DNA of 64,000 nt from Botryotinia globosa (GCA_014898425.1 RCSZ01000009.1:310001-374000), one strand, 5' to 3'. Shown: positions 13,093-25,315, numbered from the stretch's first letter. Notes: a model not told the origin generated them from the sequence alone. Translations and numbers: made by a program.

Positions 13093-13894
13093 ATCATTGT
13101 ATTATTGTATTATTGTATCATTGTAGTGTATTATGGGTATGAAGGAGGTCATGATAGCAAGAGGTAGGTAGTTGAATGATTACCTAATACCTAATACCTA
13201 GTATATAAAATCCATAAACTGAAGCATTCAAGCGTTATAGAAAAGCTATTTATATGATTATGACAAGACAAGAAGTATCAAATTGACGATAGTACGTCGT
13301 ACTATGAAAAGGAAGAGATTCTCAAGGCATGCGTTGGAACTTGGAACTTGGAACTTGGAATGATTCTCAACAATCCGAGAGACCTTCGATACTCCTCCTC
13401 TCCTATCACTGCGTGGTTTTCCACTCACTCACTTGTAATCATCGTGATGACAAGATAACAAGATGACATTGGATTGAGAATTTGAGAGAGAGAGAGATAT
13501 ATATATACACATACATACCAATAGGTCAACAACAAGCTTTTCCATCATGTACGTACTGGTGAGTTGTAACTGGATGTAGTATCATAGTATGTGTATATAT
13601 GTATGTATGTATGTATGTATGTAGTAGTACAAAGTATGATTGTGATGTGCTGATATTCATCCACCTCTTCATTTCCGAGTATCCATACAAAGTAGATTTG
13701 TGCCTAGCTAGGTAAGAGTCGTTGGCATGGGAGATGGGAAATATTGTATATATTTACCTAGCTTGATCTCATATTCGGATGAAGAATGACCTAATGAAGG
13801 CTCAGATGATGAGTAATATTACCCAAAAGAAACTAGTGCCCCTGATATAAAAAGTACCCGCGGTGCACCGACCCCGTACTTTTACCCAGGTAAG

Positions 13895-13926
13895 ATACCG
13901 ACCTAGGTAGATACCGACCTAGGTAG
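13895..13926. repeat. Perfect 16-bp direct repeat ATACCGACCTAGGTAG
   Basis: Two exact adjacent copies. Each contains the palindrome ACCTAGGT. It lies about 1.1 kb upstream of the wall-protein start, so it could be a paired factor-binding site, but no factor is assigned. Confidence 0.85.
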
Positions 13927-14309
13927 CTTTTACCAACCAAAGGAAACTAAAACAAGCAAGAGCTTTTGCCTAATCGGGTAAGAGATAAACAGGATTAATC
14001 ATACCAAGCTTTCATATTGGCCAATCACTTCTCACTCGACCTCTTTTAACTTTCGTAACTTTTTCAAACTTCACTCTAATTCACTAGGAACTCATCACTA
14101 AACAAGCCTCTCGTACTAGGATCCTCCCCTTTTTGATTACTGACTACTAACTAGGGATCTTGACCACTTCCGGCCGCCCTTCCAACTTTCCTCCTTCCCT
14201 CCTTCCCTCCTTCCCTCCTTTAGAATTTCATTTGATTTGATTTCATTTCCTACGCCTGTAACCTTTTTGAAGAAAAAGCCACCCACTTCTTTTTTTTGAA
14301 CCCGATTTT

Positions 14310-14341
<32 letters not shown>

Positions 14342-14554
14342 GTTCATATCGTCGTCTTCTTTCCAATTGCTTTCTTCATTACTGTCGTTAAGATTCCATC
14401 TCTCACTTACATTAATAATATTCGAATCGCACTCAACAATCGGAAACGAACAGAAGGATCTACACTATCTACATATAACCATCGAAAAGAGAAAAGGAGT
14501 AATTTCATCAACATCAAATCCAAAGGGTGAGTCGATTTCCTGAATGCTTTCTAT

Positions 14555-14612
14555 CATCATGATCATCTTCATCATCTTCATCATCTTCATCATCTTCATC
14601 ATCATCATCATC
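14555..14612. repeat. (CATCATCTT)n 9-bp repeat in the ECM33 leader region
   Basis: About four to five copies of CATCATCTT followed by CATCATCATCAT. It is part of a long pyrimidine-rich leader and is probably transcribed but not translated. Confidence 0.8.
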
Positions 14613-14985
14613 TCCTTCTTCTCCTTCCTCTTGAATGAGTGAATGAATATACAATACATTCTCTTCCCAGACATTTCAACCATCAGTCAATCAATCATCC
14701 CATCCATCAATCACTCAATTCCTTCCTCCGTGTTTGATTGTTTCATTCCTTCCCTTCCCTTCCTTCCTTCCTTCCTTCAAGAAGTTGGTTCTTGCATTTG
14801 CAACTCGCTTTCAAATTTCTCCGACACCTTCAGGAATTCTGATCATTAGCCACTCCATCCTCCATCAAACAATCTTCCAACTTCACCGCAAATTTATTCA
14901 TCTTCGACCAACACTTTTTGCATTCTTCTTACAATAATCGAACTAACAATTGCAAAGTCACTGTAGAAGCTACTTCAAATCAATC

Positions 14986-16403
14986 ATGTTCTCCAAGGTC
15001 CTTCTTCCGGCTCTCGCAGTCGTCGGCACTGTATCTGGTAAGTTTACAATATTCTCAACAGATTCAGAGGTTGGATCCTGTGCATCAATGGGCACCAGGA
15101 GAATAATCAATTCGATCTAGGGTGCCTCGTGCAAACAGGAGAATGGTCAATCAGGATGACACAAGTACTAACTGGCGTTCTTCCATCTAGCTGCTACAAC
15201 CGCCTCCGTTTGCGCTCAACCAACTGCCACCATCAACAGTGCTGCTGATGCCACCGCTTTGGCTGATTGCACAACCATCTCTGGTGACGTTGTCATCAGT
15301 ACTACCGCATCTGGTACCATTCAACTCAATGGACCTGAACATATCGAAGGTAGCTTGATGGTCGAGAACAACGGAGCCATTACCTCCCTTTCAAGTACTT
15401 CTCTTACCACCATCGACAAGACTTTCGGCTTGAGCAATTTGACTCTCTTGTCTACCCTTCAATTCTCCGTCCTCGAGACCGTTGGAACGATCAACTGGGC
15501 TGCTCTTCCAGCTCTCCCAGCTCTCACTTTCACCAAGGCCGTCAGCACTGCCAAGAGTGTCACCATTACCAACACCTTCTTGAGCACCCTCGATGGTATC
15601 AACTTGAACACCGTTGACACCTTGAACATCAACAACAACAACCGTCTCAAGACCTTCAGCACCCAAGTTGGAAATGTCACCACTCTTCTCAACATCGATT
15701 CCAACGGAAAGAACTTGGATGTCAGCTTCCCCAACTTGATCTGGGCCGCCAACATGACCTTCCGTAACGTCTCCAGTGTCAGCATTCCATCTTTGGCCGT
15801 TGTCAACGGATCCCTCGGTTTCTACGAGAACTACTTCACCAGTCTCAATGCACCAAACTTGACATCTGTCGGTAACACTGCTAACGGACAAGGTGGATTG
15901 GCTTTCGTTGCTAACCCATCCCTCGCCAACATCACCATCCCTATGCTCGAGACCGTTGGAGGTGCTTTCCAAATTGCCAACAACTCTGCTCTTGATGCCA
16001 TCAACTTCCAAGAGCTGACTCAAGTTGGAGGTGCTATTGACTTCTCCGGAAACTTCACTACGTAAGTTCTTTGCTGATGGAAACTCATATTTTGTGAATT
16101 AGCTGACATTATTTTTCTAGCCCTGAATTACCAAAGCTTAACGACGTCAAGGGCGGTTTCAACATGCAATCCACCACCTCCATCGACTGCAGTGGATTCA
16201 AGTCTGAGCACGACAGCGGTAACATCCAAGGTACCTACACTTGCAAGACCACCGCCAATGCTCAATCCGGAACCGGAACCAGCTCCAGCTCTTCCTCAAG
16301 TGCCTCTGCTTCTTCTAGCAAGGGTGCTGCTGTCTCCTACGGTGTCAACGAGGCAGTTATGGGTGTCTCCGTCATTGGAGGTTTCTTGAGCATGTTGTTG
16401 TAA
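14986..16403 (+). CDS. ECM33: GPI-anchored cell-wall organisation protein, Ecm33/Sps2 family
   Basis: A secreted, GPI-anchored glycoprotein of the plasma membrane/cell wall needed for normal wall structure (family role). Three exons: 14986-15037, 15191-16061 and 16121-16403, giving 401 aa, the usual family length. The signal peptide is MFSKVLLPALAVVGTVSA, and the first intron interrupts it, as is common in secreted fungal proteins. The body is made of receptor-L/leucine-rich-like repeats of the form LxSLxSTSLTTIDKTFGL with several N-x-S/T sites. A Ser-rich stem (about residues 345-375) precedes a small-residue GPI site near SSSKGAAVSYG and a hydrophobic C terminus ending LSMLL. Codon use is strongly C-ending, unlike most neighbours, which suggests high expression. 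An antisense open frame within 15391-16023 is a by-product of that bias. Confidence 0.92.
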
Positions 16404-17390
16404 ATCATTGGGACGTCGGCGTTTTTCCTTTAATTATCACATTAGACCTAATATGCCACGTTCTCTCTGTTTTACATGACTTTTCATAAGCTTTTGAGCG
16501 GATTTCACCTTCATTAGGATCATTAGGCGCGTGTGCTTTGCATATCCATTGCTGTCAAGGTTGCTCTTACTTGTGCACCTGTTACATTGATGGTATACAG
16601 AAAATTCCTTGAAGTTATTTAAGGGGAAGGGTGGGAAACATTAAGCTTTTGAGAAGAGAGAATCCGAAATTGTACATTTGAATATTGTTTCCCTGGAATC
16701 GAGAAGTGCAGAGAATAATAATGAATCTCTTTTTTAAACCATAATACTATAATGTCTGTCTTTATTTGTTACACGCCCTTGCGTGTTCTCGACCTTGCCA
16801 AGTTTTGAAGTGATTCAGTGAATCGCCAATGGTCAGATCTACGCCAATTGTCAGATCTACTGTGTAGTGTATCATGAAGTTGATTAGAATGCGGGTCGTC
16901 TCGATCCTTGAGTTGATTAGTGTGGGTCTTGAGATAAATGTCACTACTGTTGTATGTGTGTGAGTATGTCATTGGAGATTGATGTCGAGATTGATGATCT
17001 TGGTATATTGAGTCATTTGTCTTATGTTTCATGTTTATTTTTTTATTTTTTTATTTTTTTTCTTCTACTCTCTCTAGGGAGATTGGGAGAGGGAGTGGAG
17101 TGGAGTGGATTAGAGTGGATTAGAGTGGATTGGATTGGATTGGAGTGGGTTGGATTGAAGTGGGTTGGATTGATGGGTTGATGGGTTGATGGGTTGGGTT
17201 GATGGGTTGATGGGTTGATTGGTTGATTGGTTGATGGCTGGTTGATGGCTGGTTGAGTAGTGAGTGAGTAGTGATAGCTGCAGGGCGGTTGATAGTTGAT
17301 ATAGGTGGGTGGTGTTGGAGAGTGGTGATGGAGAATGATTGATAGGTAGTTACTTAGTCGGGTGAGCTGAGCTGATTTGGTCTGATTTGG

Positions 17391-17446
17391 TTGGGTCTGG
17401 TTGGGTCTGGTTGGGTCTGGTTGGGTCTGGTTGGGTCTGGTTGGGT
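17391..17446. repeat. 10-bp tandem repeat (TTGGGTCTGG)n
   Basis: Five exact copies and part of a sixth. It is G-rich on the plus strand, with GGG spaced every 10 bp, so it has some potential to form G-quadruplex. Confidence 0.93.
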
Positions 17447-17473
17447 GTGCTGTGTTGTTTTTAGGGGGAAGGG

Positions 17474-17610
17474 GGAAGGAGAGGAAGGAGAGGAAGGAGA
17501 GGAAGGAGAGGAAGGAGAGGAAGGAGAGGAAGGAGAGGAAGGAGAGGAAGGAGAGGAAGGAGAGGAAGGAGAGGAAGGAGAGGAAGGAGAGGAAGGAGAG
17601 GAAGGAGAGG
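17474..17610. repeat. 9-bp polypurine repeat (GGAAGGAGA)n
   Basis: Fifteen perfect copies, all purine on the plus strand and all pyrimidine on the minus strand. Such tracts can adopt triplex (H-DNA) structure. Unit length is a multiple of three, so several frames stay open without being genes. Confidence 0.96.
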
Positions 17611-18718
17611 TGAGTGCTTTTATCATTACTGCATGGAAGGAAGGGAGTAGAGTAATTGTGAGTGTAGATAGATAGATAGATGAATGAATAGATGGATGAA
17701 TAGATTGATGAATAGATAGATAAATAAATGGATTTGAAATAAGTTATGAATGAAAACAAAATGAGATGAGATAAAATGAGATGGAGTGAGGTGGAATGCG
17801 ATATAGTGATATAGTGTGGTGTGTAGCATATATATACATGTATATACACAATACAAAATCAAGTAAAGTATAAAAGAATGAAAGAAGGACGGTTAGATAA
17901 GCGGAGAGTCCTTATGTTAGAAAACCAGACTGTGGATGTGGAGTTTGTTGTGAGGTATGGTGAGTGAGATGAGATGTGATGATGTATAAAATGCATACCT
18001 ATCTACCTAGATATACAAAATCCAGAATGTAGAATCCTTAGATAAGTAGCTAACCAGCTAGTTAATTAATAAACACCTAGTACGCAATGCATGGATAGCT
18101 AGATATATAAACAGGTATGTAAGTGAGAAATTTATATACTTAGATAGGTACCTAGTTAGATACCTAGTTAGCTGGATTACATTATATCACATTACATTAG
18201 GTTATTTTGTATAACAAATACAATATAATAAGATAGATAGAATGAAAGTATGAACGATCGAAGTTGGATGAAAAGTGGAAGTTGGAAGATGGAAGATGGA
18301 AGATGGAAGATTATGACTTGAATCGGAATCTCAGTATAGGATTTGATGCATGGGATGGATGGATGGATGGATGAATGTGCAGCAATCTACCTACCTTAGA
18401 ACGGATCTCGGGATTGTAGTGACGCGCAGATCAAATAGATGAAGGGGATGGGATGGGTAGAGGGGGAAAAAGATAATTGTGATGTGATATATAGGGGGGA
18501 AATGTACTACAGCATGCTCTCTGACGAATAGCTATCCATCATCTACCACATCAGAGTAGTTCGAATTTCTTGAAAATTTTCATTGAATTCTAAAAAAAAC
18601 ATGCTCTAAAATCAATACAAAGGTATATGTATAAACGAAAATCAAAATTTATAGTACATCTAGGAATATATCTACACAAAGATATCATCCCCTTGAAAGA
18701 AAATAAAGCTAGCTTCCT

Positions 18719-20263
18719 CTACAATTTAGCCTTAGGTTGCGTAAGCATAGTATCTGCCACTATTCTCCTTTGAATCTTTCCTGTAGCTGTCTTTGGCATA
18801 ACATCCGAAAAGTATACCTGTTTTGGCACCTTGAACTTGGCTACTTTATCCGCGACCCATTGCTTCAACTCTGAGGCAGTCAATTTTTGATCTGGCTTCA
18901 ATACAATAGCAACACCAACATCTTGACCATACATTTCATCGGGTATAGCAAAGCTGACAGCTTCGGAAACAGCAGGGTGGCGGGCTAGAACATTGTCTAG
19001 TTCAATAGGAGAGATTTTCTCGCCTCCTTTATTGATAAGTTCCTTAATGCGACCAGTGATAAATACATATCTATCTTTATTCATTTTCCCTTGATCACCA
19101 GTTCTGAAAAACCCTTCTTTGGTAAAGGACTCCTTGTTGGCTTTCTCATTATTGAGATAACCTTTCGTAACGTTCTCGCCGCGAATAGAAATCTCTCCTT
19201 CAGAGCCAATTGGAACTTCTTTACCCTCGCCATCGAGAATTCGTACTTCAACTCCTTGACCAATTCCTACAGAACCAGGTTGACGTTTTCCCGGCGGAAG
19301 AGGATTGGATGTCATTTGATGGGATGCTTCTGTCATGGCGTAGGCTTCAAGGACAGGAGCATTGTATGTTTCTTCCAGGGCGTGGAAAGTGGTTGGAGAA
19401 AGAGGGGAAGAACATGATCGGATGAATCGAATATTGGGCTTGGTTGCGGGTGGTGGATTCTTCAAGAGAATTTGATGGATAGTTGGAACAGCAGTATACC
19501 AATTTGCTTTGTGTGTAATAAAATCGGTCCAAAATTCTGAAGCAGAGAACTTAGGGGGGACGATGACAGAACCCCCGGACATTAATGGAGCTAGGAAACC
19601 CGCTAAAAGTCCATGAACGTGAAATAGAGGCATGACGAGCATGGTACGATCCGCAGGAGTAAGCTCGTATGTAGCTTGTATGTTTTTCATAGTTGTAGTG
19701 AGGTTCCTGTGCGTCAATGGCACAGCTTTTGGTCTTCCTGTCGTTCCACTGGTATGTAAAACTAAAGCAACATCATCTGGTTGCGCCTGCTCAACCTTTT
19801 GATTTCCTTTCCCCTTCAGTTTTCCCTCATCCTTAACATCCAACACAACCTCACTGCCATTCCAGTAACATTCTGCGATAGCCGCATTATATTTTCTTGC
19901 AGCCCTCACCGCAGGTCCATCTTTCTGAAACGAATCTTTGGGAACAAGAGCAACGGCCGAGCTCAAATCATCAATATAGAATTCGAATTCCTCTTGCTTG
20001 TATGCGGAGTTGAGAGGTGCAGCGATTCCCCTTTGCCATGATGCTGCTAAGAAGGCAATAATGAATTCATAGGTATTTGGTAGAGCAATTGATACTGCAG
20101 CTTGTGGTGTGACACCAAGCTTGGCGAGCTTCTTTTGGAATGAGGATATCTCGGCGGTGAGTTGTTTATAGGTAATGGTAAGAGGTTGCTTTCCTGCTGG
20201 GACAATAATTGCTGTGGTAGTATTGCCAGTGGAGAAGAAATTGGCGAGGGTAGCAGCAGACAT
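18719..20263 (-). CDS. PCS60: Peroxisomal acyl-CoA synthetase-like AMP-binding enzyme (oxalyl-CoA synthetase, Pcs60/Fat2 type)
   Basis: ATP-dependent ligase that activates a carboxylic acid to its CoA thioester. Yeast Pcs60 and plant AAE3 homologues use oxalate. One exon, 514 aa. Seen: the phosphate loop HTSGTTGRPKAVPLTHRN (about 170-187), the adenylate motif AYAMTEASHQM (about 310-320), YVFITGRIKELINKGGEKIS (hinge), and the C-terminal catalytic Lys in TATGKIQRR (K496). The last three residues are AKL, a peroxisomal targeting signal type 1. It is divergent from the SPF45-like gene across 449 bp. In oxalate-secreting fungi such an enzyme would degrade oxalate; oxalate as the substrate here is inference. 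A medium- or long-chain acyl substrate is the alternative. Confidence 0.88.
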   Translation of the reverse strand: MSAATLANFFSTGNTTTAIIVPAGKQPLTITYKQLTAEISSFQKKLAKLGVTPQAAVSIALPNTYEFIIAFLAASWQRGIAAPLNSAYKQEEFEFYIDDLSSAVALVPKDSFQKDGPAVRAARKYNAAIAECYWNGSEVVLDVKDEGKLKGKGNQKVEQAQPDDVALVLHTSGTTGRPKAVPLTHRNLTTTMKNIQATYELTPADRTMLVMPLFHVHGLLAGFLAPLMSGGSVIVPPKFSASEFWTDFITHKANWYTAVPTIHQILLKNPPPATKPNIRFIRSCSSPLSPTTFHALEETYNAPVLEAYAMTEASHQMTSNPLPPGKRQPGSVGIGQGVEVRILDGEGKEVPIGSEGEISIRGENVTKGYLNNEKANKESFTKEGFFRTGDQGKMNKDRYVFITGRIKELINKGGEKISPIELDNVLARHPAVSEAVSFAIPDEMYGQDVGVAIVLKPDQKLTASELKQWVADKVAKFKVPKQVYFSDVMPKTATGKIQRRIVADTMLTQPKAKL

Positions 20264-20712
20264 CTTGGCCTGCGTGGGTTCGTAGACGATGGTTGGTTGA
20301 GACGACGATAATCGTTGTACTGTACAAGGTTTGAAATAGAGCCAAGATCAGAATGTAACTTGAAGAGTCCGAAGAATTAACGAATAAGGTATAAAATTAC
20401 CTAGGTATTCAAATATCGTCCTTTGTTTTAAGTTAAGATGGAAGAGAAACTTGTTTGTCACGTATGAGATTAATAAGAACCATTCCCAGACTTTCTGAGC
20501 TTTCCGAGCTCGCAAAGGTTCCGCGCCTCTCCTTAACTTCTTATCCACGGCGTCCTTCCCTTATCGGAAAGAAGCTCCTCGTCACCTGACTTTGGTGACA
20601 TCTACTAGGTACAGCCTTATGCGCCAGGCTGTGGTCTCGCAAACAACTGAAATTCAACATTCAATGGTCTTTCCATTTGATTGCTTTTCTTTTGCATAAT
20701 TAATATATCGAT
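20264..20712. promoter_or_regulatory. Divergent promoter between PCS60-like and SPF45-like genes
   Basis: The 449 bp must serve both genes. Nothing diagnostic was recognised. Confidence 0.45.
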
Positions 20713-22408
20713 ATGTCTAATCCTCCCAATGCTACTCCTGCACGGAATGGGCTCTCTCTCTATGCAAACTTGTTAGATCCATCATCGAGTGATACGCCTG
20801 GCTCCATTACCAAAGCACCTGTTGTTTTCAATTCAGTGGAAGATGAAGCTTCCAAGAAACCCCAAATTGATGCTGGTATGATATGAATGATTTGAAATCA
20901 ATCTATGTTTGTGCACAGCTCACTCAATATTTGAATAGCTGCCCTGAGATTTCAACCCACGAGGAGACCACAGCTTTCTCAAAAGCCAAAAGCGAAACCA
21001 TCATTCCCAAAAGCTGCCATTGCCAGTCTGAATGCCAACGAACCGAGCAGTGTAGCCGTCGCAAAGCCTGCCACATCAAATGCTGCCAAGCCCACTTCTA
21101 AGAACACCTTGGCCGATTGGGCCGCTGACGATGATGACGTGAATGGATTCTATGTTGGGGAGAAAAGGCAAAGAGGTGGAAGGAAACGAAGGAAGAAGAA
21201 TAGGGAAGAGCAAGCCGTCGCGCAAGATTGGGATGATATTTACGACCCTTCACGGCCAAACAACTACGAGGAATATAAGAATAGTGATGAGAAGGTTCGA
21301 GAGGTACGAGAGTGGAAGGATAGACTTTATGCTCATAGAATGGCGCGAAAGACATCAAGTGATAGTGACGACGAGGAATCATACCGTCCAAAGATTGGTA
21401 GTAAGCGATCCCTTTTTTTGCTTCTTTTTCCTCATGGAACTGATGATTTGCAGACCAATTTGCCCCGCCTCCGAATTATTCATTTGCTCCACCCCCAATT
21501 GATTCTCCTCCCAAGAATCGTTCCAAGTCCCCACAAAGTGACTCTTATAGTCCTACTCTTGGAGCAGAGTCTAATCCACCTCCCGAAGATCATCCATTGC
21601 CCCCACCAGTACCATTAGCGGGAGCTATTTCCAGAGCACCAGTGCGATATAACCTACCGCCGGCGCCAAGTGATCTTCCAGCTTCGGAAGCAGAACTAGA
21701 CAAAGCTCTTGCAGATGAAGTAGACGGGGAGGATGAGGGAGAAGCTGATGAGAATGCGCCAAAATCACTTCGCCCGGGTCAAAAAGGGTTTGCAGAGCGT
21801 CTAATGTCTAAATATGGCTGGAGCAAAGGTTCAGGACTGGGGGCTGATGGTTCTGGTATGATTACACCTCTTCAGGTCAAACTTGACAAACGGAAAAAGA
21901 AGTCCGATGCAGAAGGCGGCGGGTTTCGCGATGCGGGGGGCAGAGGAAAGATCATTGGTGGTAAGAAGCTTGTTAAGGAGGAGGAAACAGGCAGATTCGG
22001 ACCGATGTCAGAAGTCATTGTGCTGCGTGGAATGGTAGATAACATGGATTTAGATGAAGAAGTAGAAGGTTCAGGGGATGGGGGCCTGATGCAGGAAATC
22101 GGGGATGAATGTGGTGAAAAGGTATGTTAGATTGTGGCAATGGCTGAAAAGCATCCCACTAACAAGCTTTAGTATGGAAGGGTTGAACGAGTCTATATCG
22201 ATAGGCAAAGTGCCCCAGCAAAAGTCTTCGTCAAATTCACTAATCAGTTATCAGCTCTGAGGGTACGTGACTCAATTGCCACTCTTTCATTGACTGTAGC
22301 TAATCTAGACAGGCTGTTAATGCGCTCGAGGGGCGTATATTTAACGGGAATACCATATCAGCTTTGTTTTATGATACCGAAACTTTTGAGAAGGGTATCT
22401 ATGAATAG
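20713..22408 (+). CDS. Splicing factor 45-like protein (G-patch plus RRM/UHM)
   Basis: Nuclear pre-mRNA splicing protein related to SPF45/RBM17, which acts in 3' splice-site choice (family knowledge). Five exons: 20713-20875, 20939-21397, 21454-22121, 22173-22262 and 22313-22408, giving 491 aa. The N-terminal half is disordered with acidic and RKRRKK stretches (around ADWAADDDDVNGFYVGEKRQ) and WDDIYDPSRPNNYEEYK, typical of SPF45. The G-patch is GFAERLMSKYGWSKGSGLGA at about residues 315-335. The C-terminal RRM starts near VIVLRGMVDNMDLDEE (about 394) and ends ALEGRIFNGNTISALFYD; its RNP1-like strand is AKVFVKFT. Two of the introns fall inside the RRM. Confident for family; orthology to SPF45 is likely. 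Confidence 0.9.
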
Positions 22409-23278
22409 ATAATTAAATTTTGTCCACAAATCAATGATTTTCGCAGTACTGTTTTGTCTGGTTGTGCATTATTGCCTGATTGTTGTGCAAATATATCCAT
22501 GGGTAGTCCCGTTGCATATCATCTCGGCTTCGATCTTATCACATTTTTCTCATCTTTGCATATTCATTTATCGGAAGAACATGGTTGCCCGGATAAGCGT
22601 CCTTGGCGATCAACCTCCAGCTGGTAAAATCACGAGTGATGTAACGTGGCTTCGGGACATATTTTTCAAGAGAAGACCAATATCAACAACACCTTCGTCA
22701 ATCTGCAGCTGGGCCCCGAGATAAGTACTGCTGCACAATCGGAGTTTATTCCTATAGTATCAACCTCTAGTCTGTTATGTCATCGAATTTCTTTGATATA
22801 GTTTTAGTAATTCGGTTAAGTTACATGATATGTACTACCCATTTCAATCTGAATTACCAAGAAGACTGAACGGAGCACATTAAGAATATAAAATCAATGT
22901 TCTGTTGTACATGGAACAGACTGGAGGGCTTAAGATGAAACTTTCCTAAACCTCCTATGATTTCTCGATTTGATCATAGTCTTGGCGCTCCAGCGCCTCG
23001 TAATTATGATTGCTATTGTGTTCCACAGGTGCAGCAATTCTATAGCTCACAGCCCAGCCTTTGTTGCACCATATGTCTTATGCAGCTTCTCCCCAAAAAG
23101 GTTAGGAGCACGAAAGGCCAACCTCGAAAGTTGTAGCCTTTTGATATATCTATTTCCACTATTTTAGAATCGACATCCCTTACAAGTTTTATTGAAGAGC
23201 ATTCTCTTGTTCGTCAACAGTTTGCTGCTATCAAGTCTCGAAAGTTCATACGAAATTGGTGCTATTCATTTTCCCAAA
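22409..23278. other. Intergenic region
   Basis: About 870 bp with the 3' end of the SPF45-like gene and the promoter of the first hydroxylase. A short open frame at 22434-22724 starts with a hydrophobic stretch, but it has no recognisable family and lies in the expected 3' UTR. No gene was called. Confidence 0.5.
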
Positions 23279-24493
23279 ATGTCGAATTTCACCGACATTT
23301 CAACCTTTTCCCCAGCGCCATCTTGTGCGTTACACCCTCGTTCACCTCTGCTATCTGGGATTTCTGATCACACTTTAGGTGTAATTCTACCCACATTGGT
23401 TTACATTATCGGGAGTGTAGTCTTTTACATCTTCAATGAGCTTGAGTTGTTCAGCAACTATCGCATCCACCCACCGAAGGAGGAACTACATCGAAACCGC
23501 GTGTCAAGGTTGGGATGTCTTCTTGTTGTCGTTCGTTATCATGTTATACAGATCGTGATAGGAATACTTCTCACCTACAACAACGGGCCGGAGCTTGTGG
23601 AAACTGGGGGTTGCGAAACATATCAGTGGGTGCGACGGGTTAGAAAATGTCTTACAGCCATCCCATGGGCATTGACATTGCTCGGTCTAGATACTCAAGG
23701 ACTTATGTCGAAATTCAGTAAAACACCTTTGCTGTCACATATTTCGGCGAACAGTCATGAGATATTATCAAGCCCGACTTTCACTGCCATGGAGTGGAAC
23801 TTGGCCCGTATCATAGTTTCTTTCGCGATTCCAGCGATACAGTTCTTTGTGTATCTCGCAGTTGTCGATACATGGATCTATTTCATACATCGTCTCTGTC
23901 ATATCAACAAGACTCTTTATCGTATGTACAGGATCTCCTTTTTGCAAATTCTTTCACTCGAGCTTGTCTAATTGAAAGTCTTTTTAGGGATCGTACATGC
24001 TCAGCATCATCAACTTTACGTTCCTTATGCTTATGGTGCTGTATACGCCCACTGGCTTGAAACTCTCTTCATGGATATCTTGAGCTTTACCTTAGCAAAC
24101 GCCATTTCAGGAATTTCAGTTCGTCAAGGAATGATTGTGACATCGCTAGCGACGTTGAAGACCATCAGTGATCATTGCAACTTTGTATTTCCATGGGATC
24201 CTTTCGGGTACATCAATGGAAATAATGCAGCATTTCACGATTTGCACCATCAAAGTTGGGGTCTCAAGGTCAGTGAAATCTCGGGTTTTAAGACAATTTT
24301 GTTTCTGGAGGTACTAACACGAGTGTCTACCTAGTATAACTATTCTACATACACCGTGTTTTGGGATAAATTCTTCGGGACCGAATGGACTGATACTACA
24401 GGGGCGGACATGCGTTACGCTCGAACTCGCGACTTAGTTAAAGCTCGCAGGGAGATAGACGAGGTGACAACCGTGCACCCGAAAGAGTTGTAG
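23279..24493 (+). CDS. Membrane di-iron hydroxylase, SUR2-like (sphinganine C4-hydroxylase family), copy 1
   Basis: Fatty acid hydroxylase/sterol desaturase superfamily, an ER membrane enzyme. The closest known type hydroxylates C4 of sphinganine or dihydroceramide. Three exons: 23279-23921, 23988-24268 and 24335-24493, giving 360 aa. All three His clusters are present: HRLCH, HAQHH and HDLHHQ, in the contexts VVDTWIYFIHRLCH, VHAQHHQLYVPYAYGA and AAFHDLHHQSWG. Also DHCNFVFPWDPFGY. Hydrophobic helices lie at about residues 33-55 and 175-200. The N terminus MSNFTDISTFSPAPS is the start that aligns with copy 2; an earlier in-frame ATG at 23192 would add 29 residues. A similar gene follows in the same direction. 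It may be the housekeeping enzyme or a cluster-specific paralogue with another lipid or metabolite substrate. Confidence 0.85.
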
Positions 24494-25315
24494 AGGAGGT
24501 TTGGAACATCTACCTGCGGAGATAAAGCATCCTGTGCCTCGGTGTCGGAAATACATATGGAGGGGTTACCTATGATTTGTAGCCAATGTGCCCAGCGGTT
24601 CAGACTGCAATTTAATTTGAATTCGTCGGATTTTGAATCTTGGAGAACGGTTCAGTCATTCTGATAAAGTTGTTATCTTAGATAGATAATGGTCAAAAGT
24701 GTTTCAGCTTTGAAATTCAATACAGTGGTCAGGATGATTTCAATGTTCAATAGTTCCTGCTTGCGTCCGGACTACCGAAAACACTGCACATAATATCCAT
24801 GACTTCTATTGACCTGTATCTTGCCCTTCTACTGATAGACTACTATCCTAGTTTTATCGAGCACGGAAAATATACCCGTCTTGTTTGGGTATAGCGCTGG
24901 GTTGTCACACCTAATTAGCTTTGCTAATTGTGTGCCGCGTTACCATCGCCGTGTCCGTTAATGACCCCTTGACATTCGTAACCTGATATTCGTAAACAAT
25001 ATTCTTGAATGTGATGAGCAATGCAGCCACAAATAAGTCGATACAGCTGAATCATACAGGTGCATAGTCTGAGCGCCACCATGGATCTTCTTTTGTCGAC
25101 GTAACTTAAGTATGCATGGTTACAAATCGGGACAAAATTAAATTCACTTATCATGGTTGTGCTATGAATACAGCCGAGTAAAAAAACTACATGGATACGG
25201 CTCACTGAGCATTTCTGCTATAAAATAGTATTTCAGTTTGAGTTTCTTAGAGTCTCCAGTAAATCTTTCCAACGTTGAAGCTTTTCTCACATCGTTGGTA
25301 CAGCTATCACTCAGA
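24494..25315. other. Intergenic region between the two hydroxylase paralogues
   Basis: About 820 bp. It holds the 3' UTR of copy 1 and the promoter of copy 2. No duplicated copy of the upstream promoter was obvious by eye, and no gene was seen. Confidence 0.5.

Larger units (their letters stand above)
16404..18718. other. Intergenic region with tandem repeats
   Basis: Holds the 3' UTR of the ECM33-like gene and the 3' end of the minus-strand AMP-binding gene. From about 17090 to 17610 it is a strand-biased G/T then G/A stretch (GTTGATGG, TTGGGTCTGG and GGAAGGAGA units). From 17640 to 18400 it holds GATA/GATG-type repeats and many CCTAGTTAG/TAGGTAG words. Long frames on both strands here are repeat read-through. 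No gene is seen. Confidence 0.6.

Noticed and set aside
15391..16023. 210-codon antisense frame inside the ECM33-like gene
   Set aside because: It is the mirror of a codon-biased real gene, has no start context or domain, and the sense strand encodes a clear protein.
17043..17849. 268-codon minus-strand frame rich in Ser-Phe-Leu and Thr-Pro
   Set aside because: Produced by the 9-bp and 10-bp tandem repeats; composition is entirely repeat-derived.
21098..21391. Antisense frames across the SPF45-like gene
   Set aside because: The sense strand has a clear spliced protein; the antisense has no domain.
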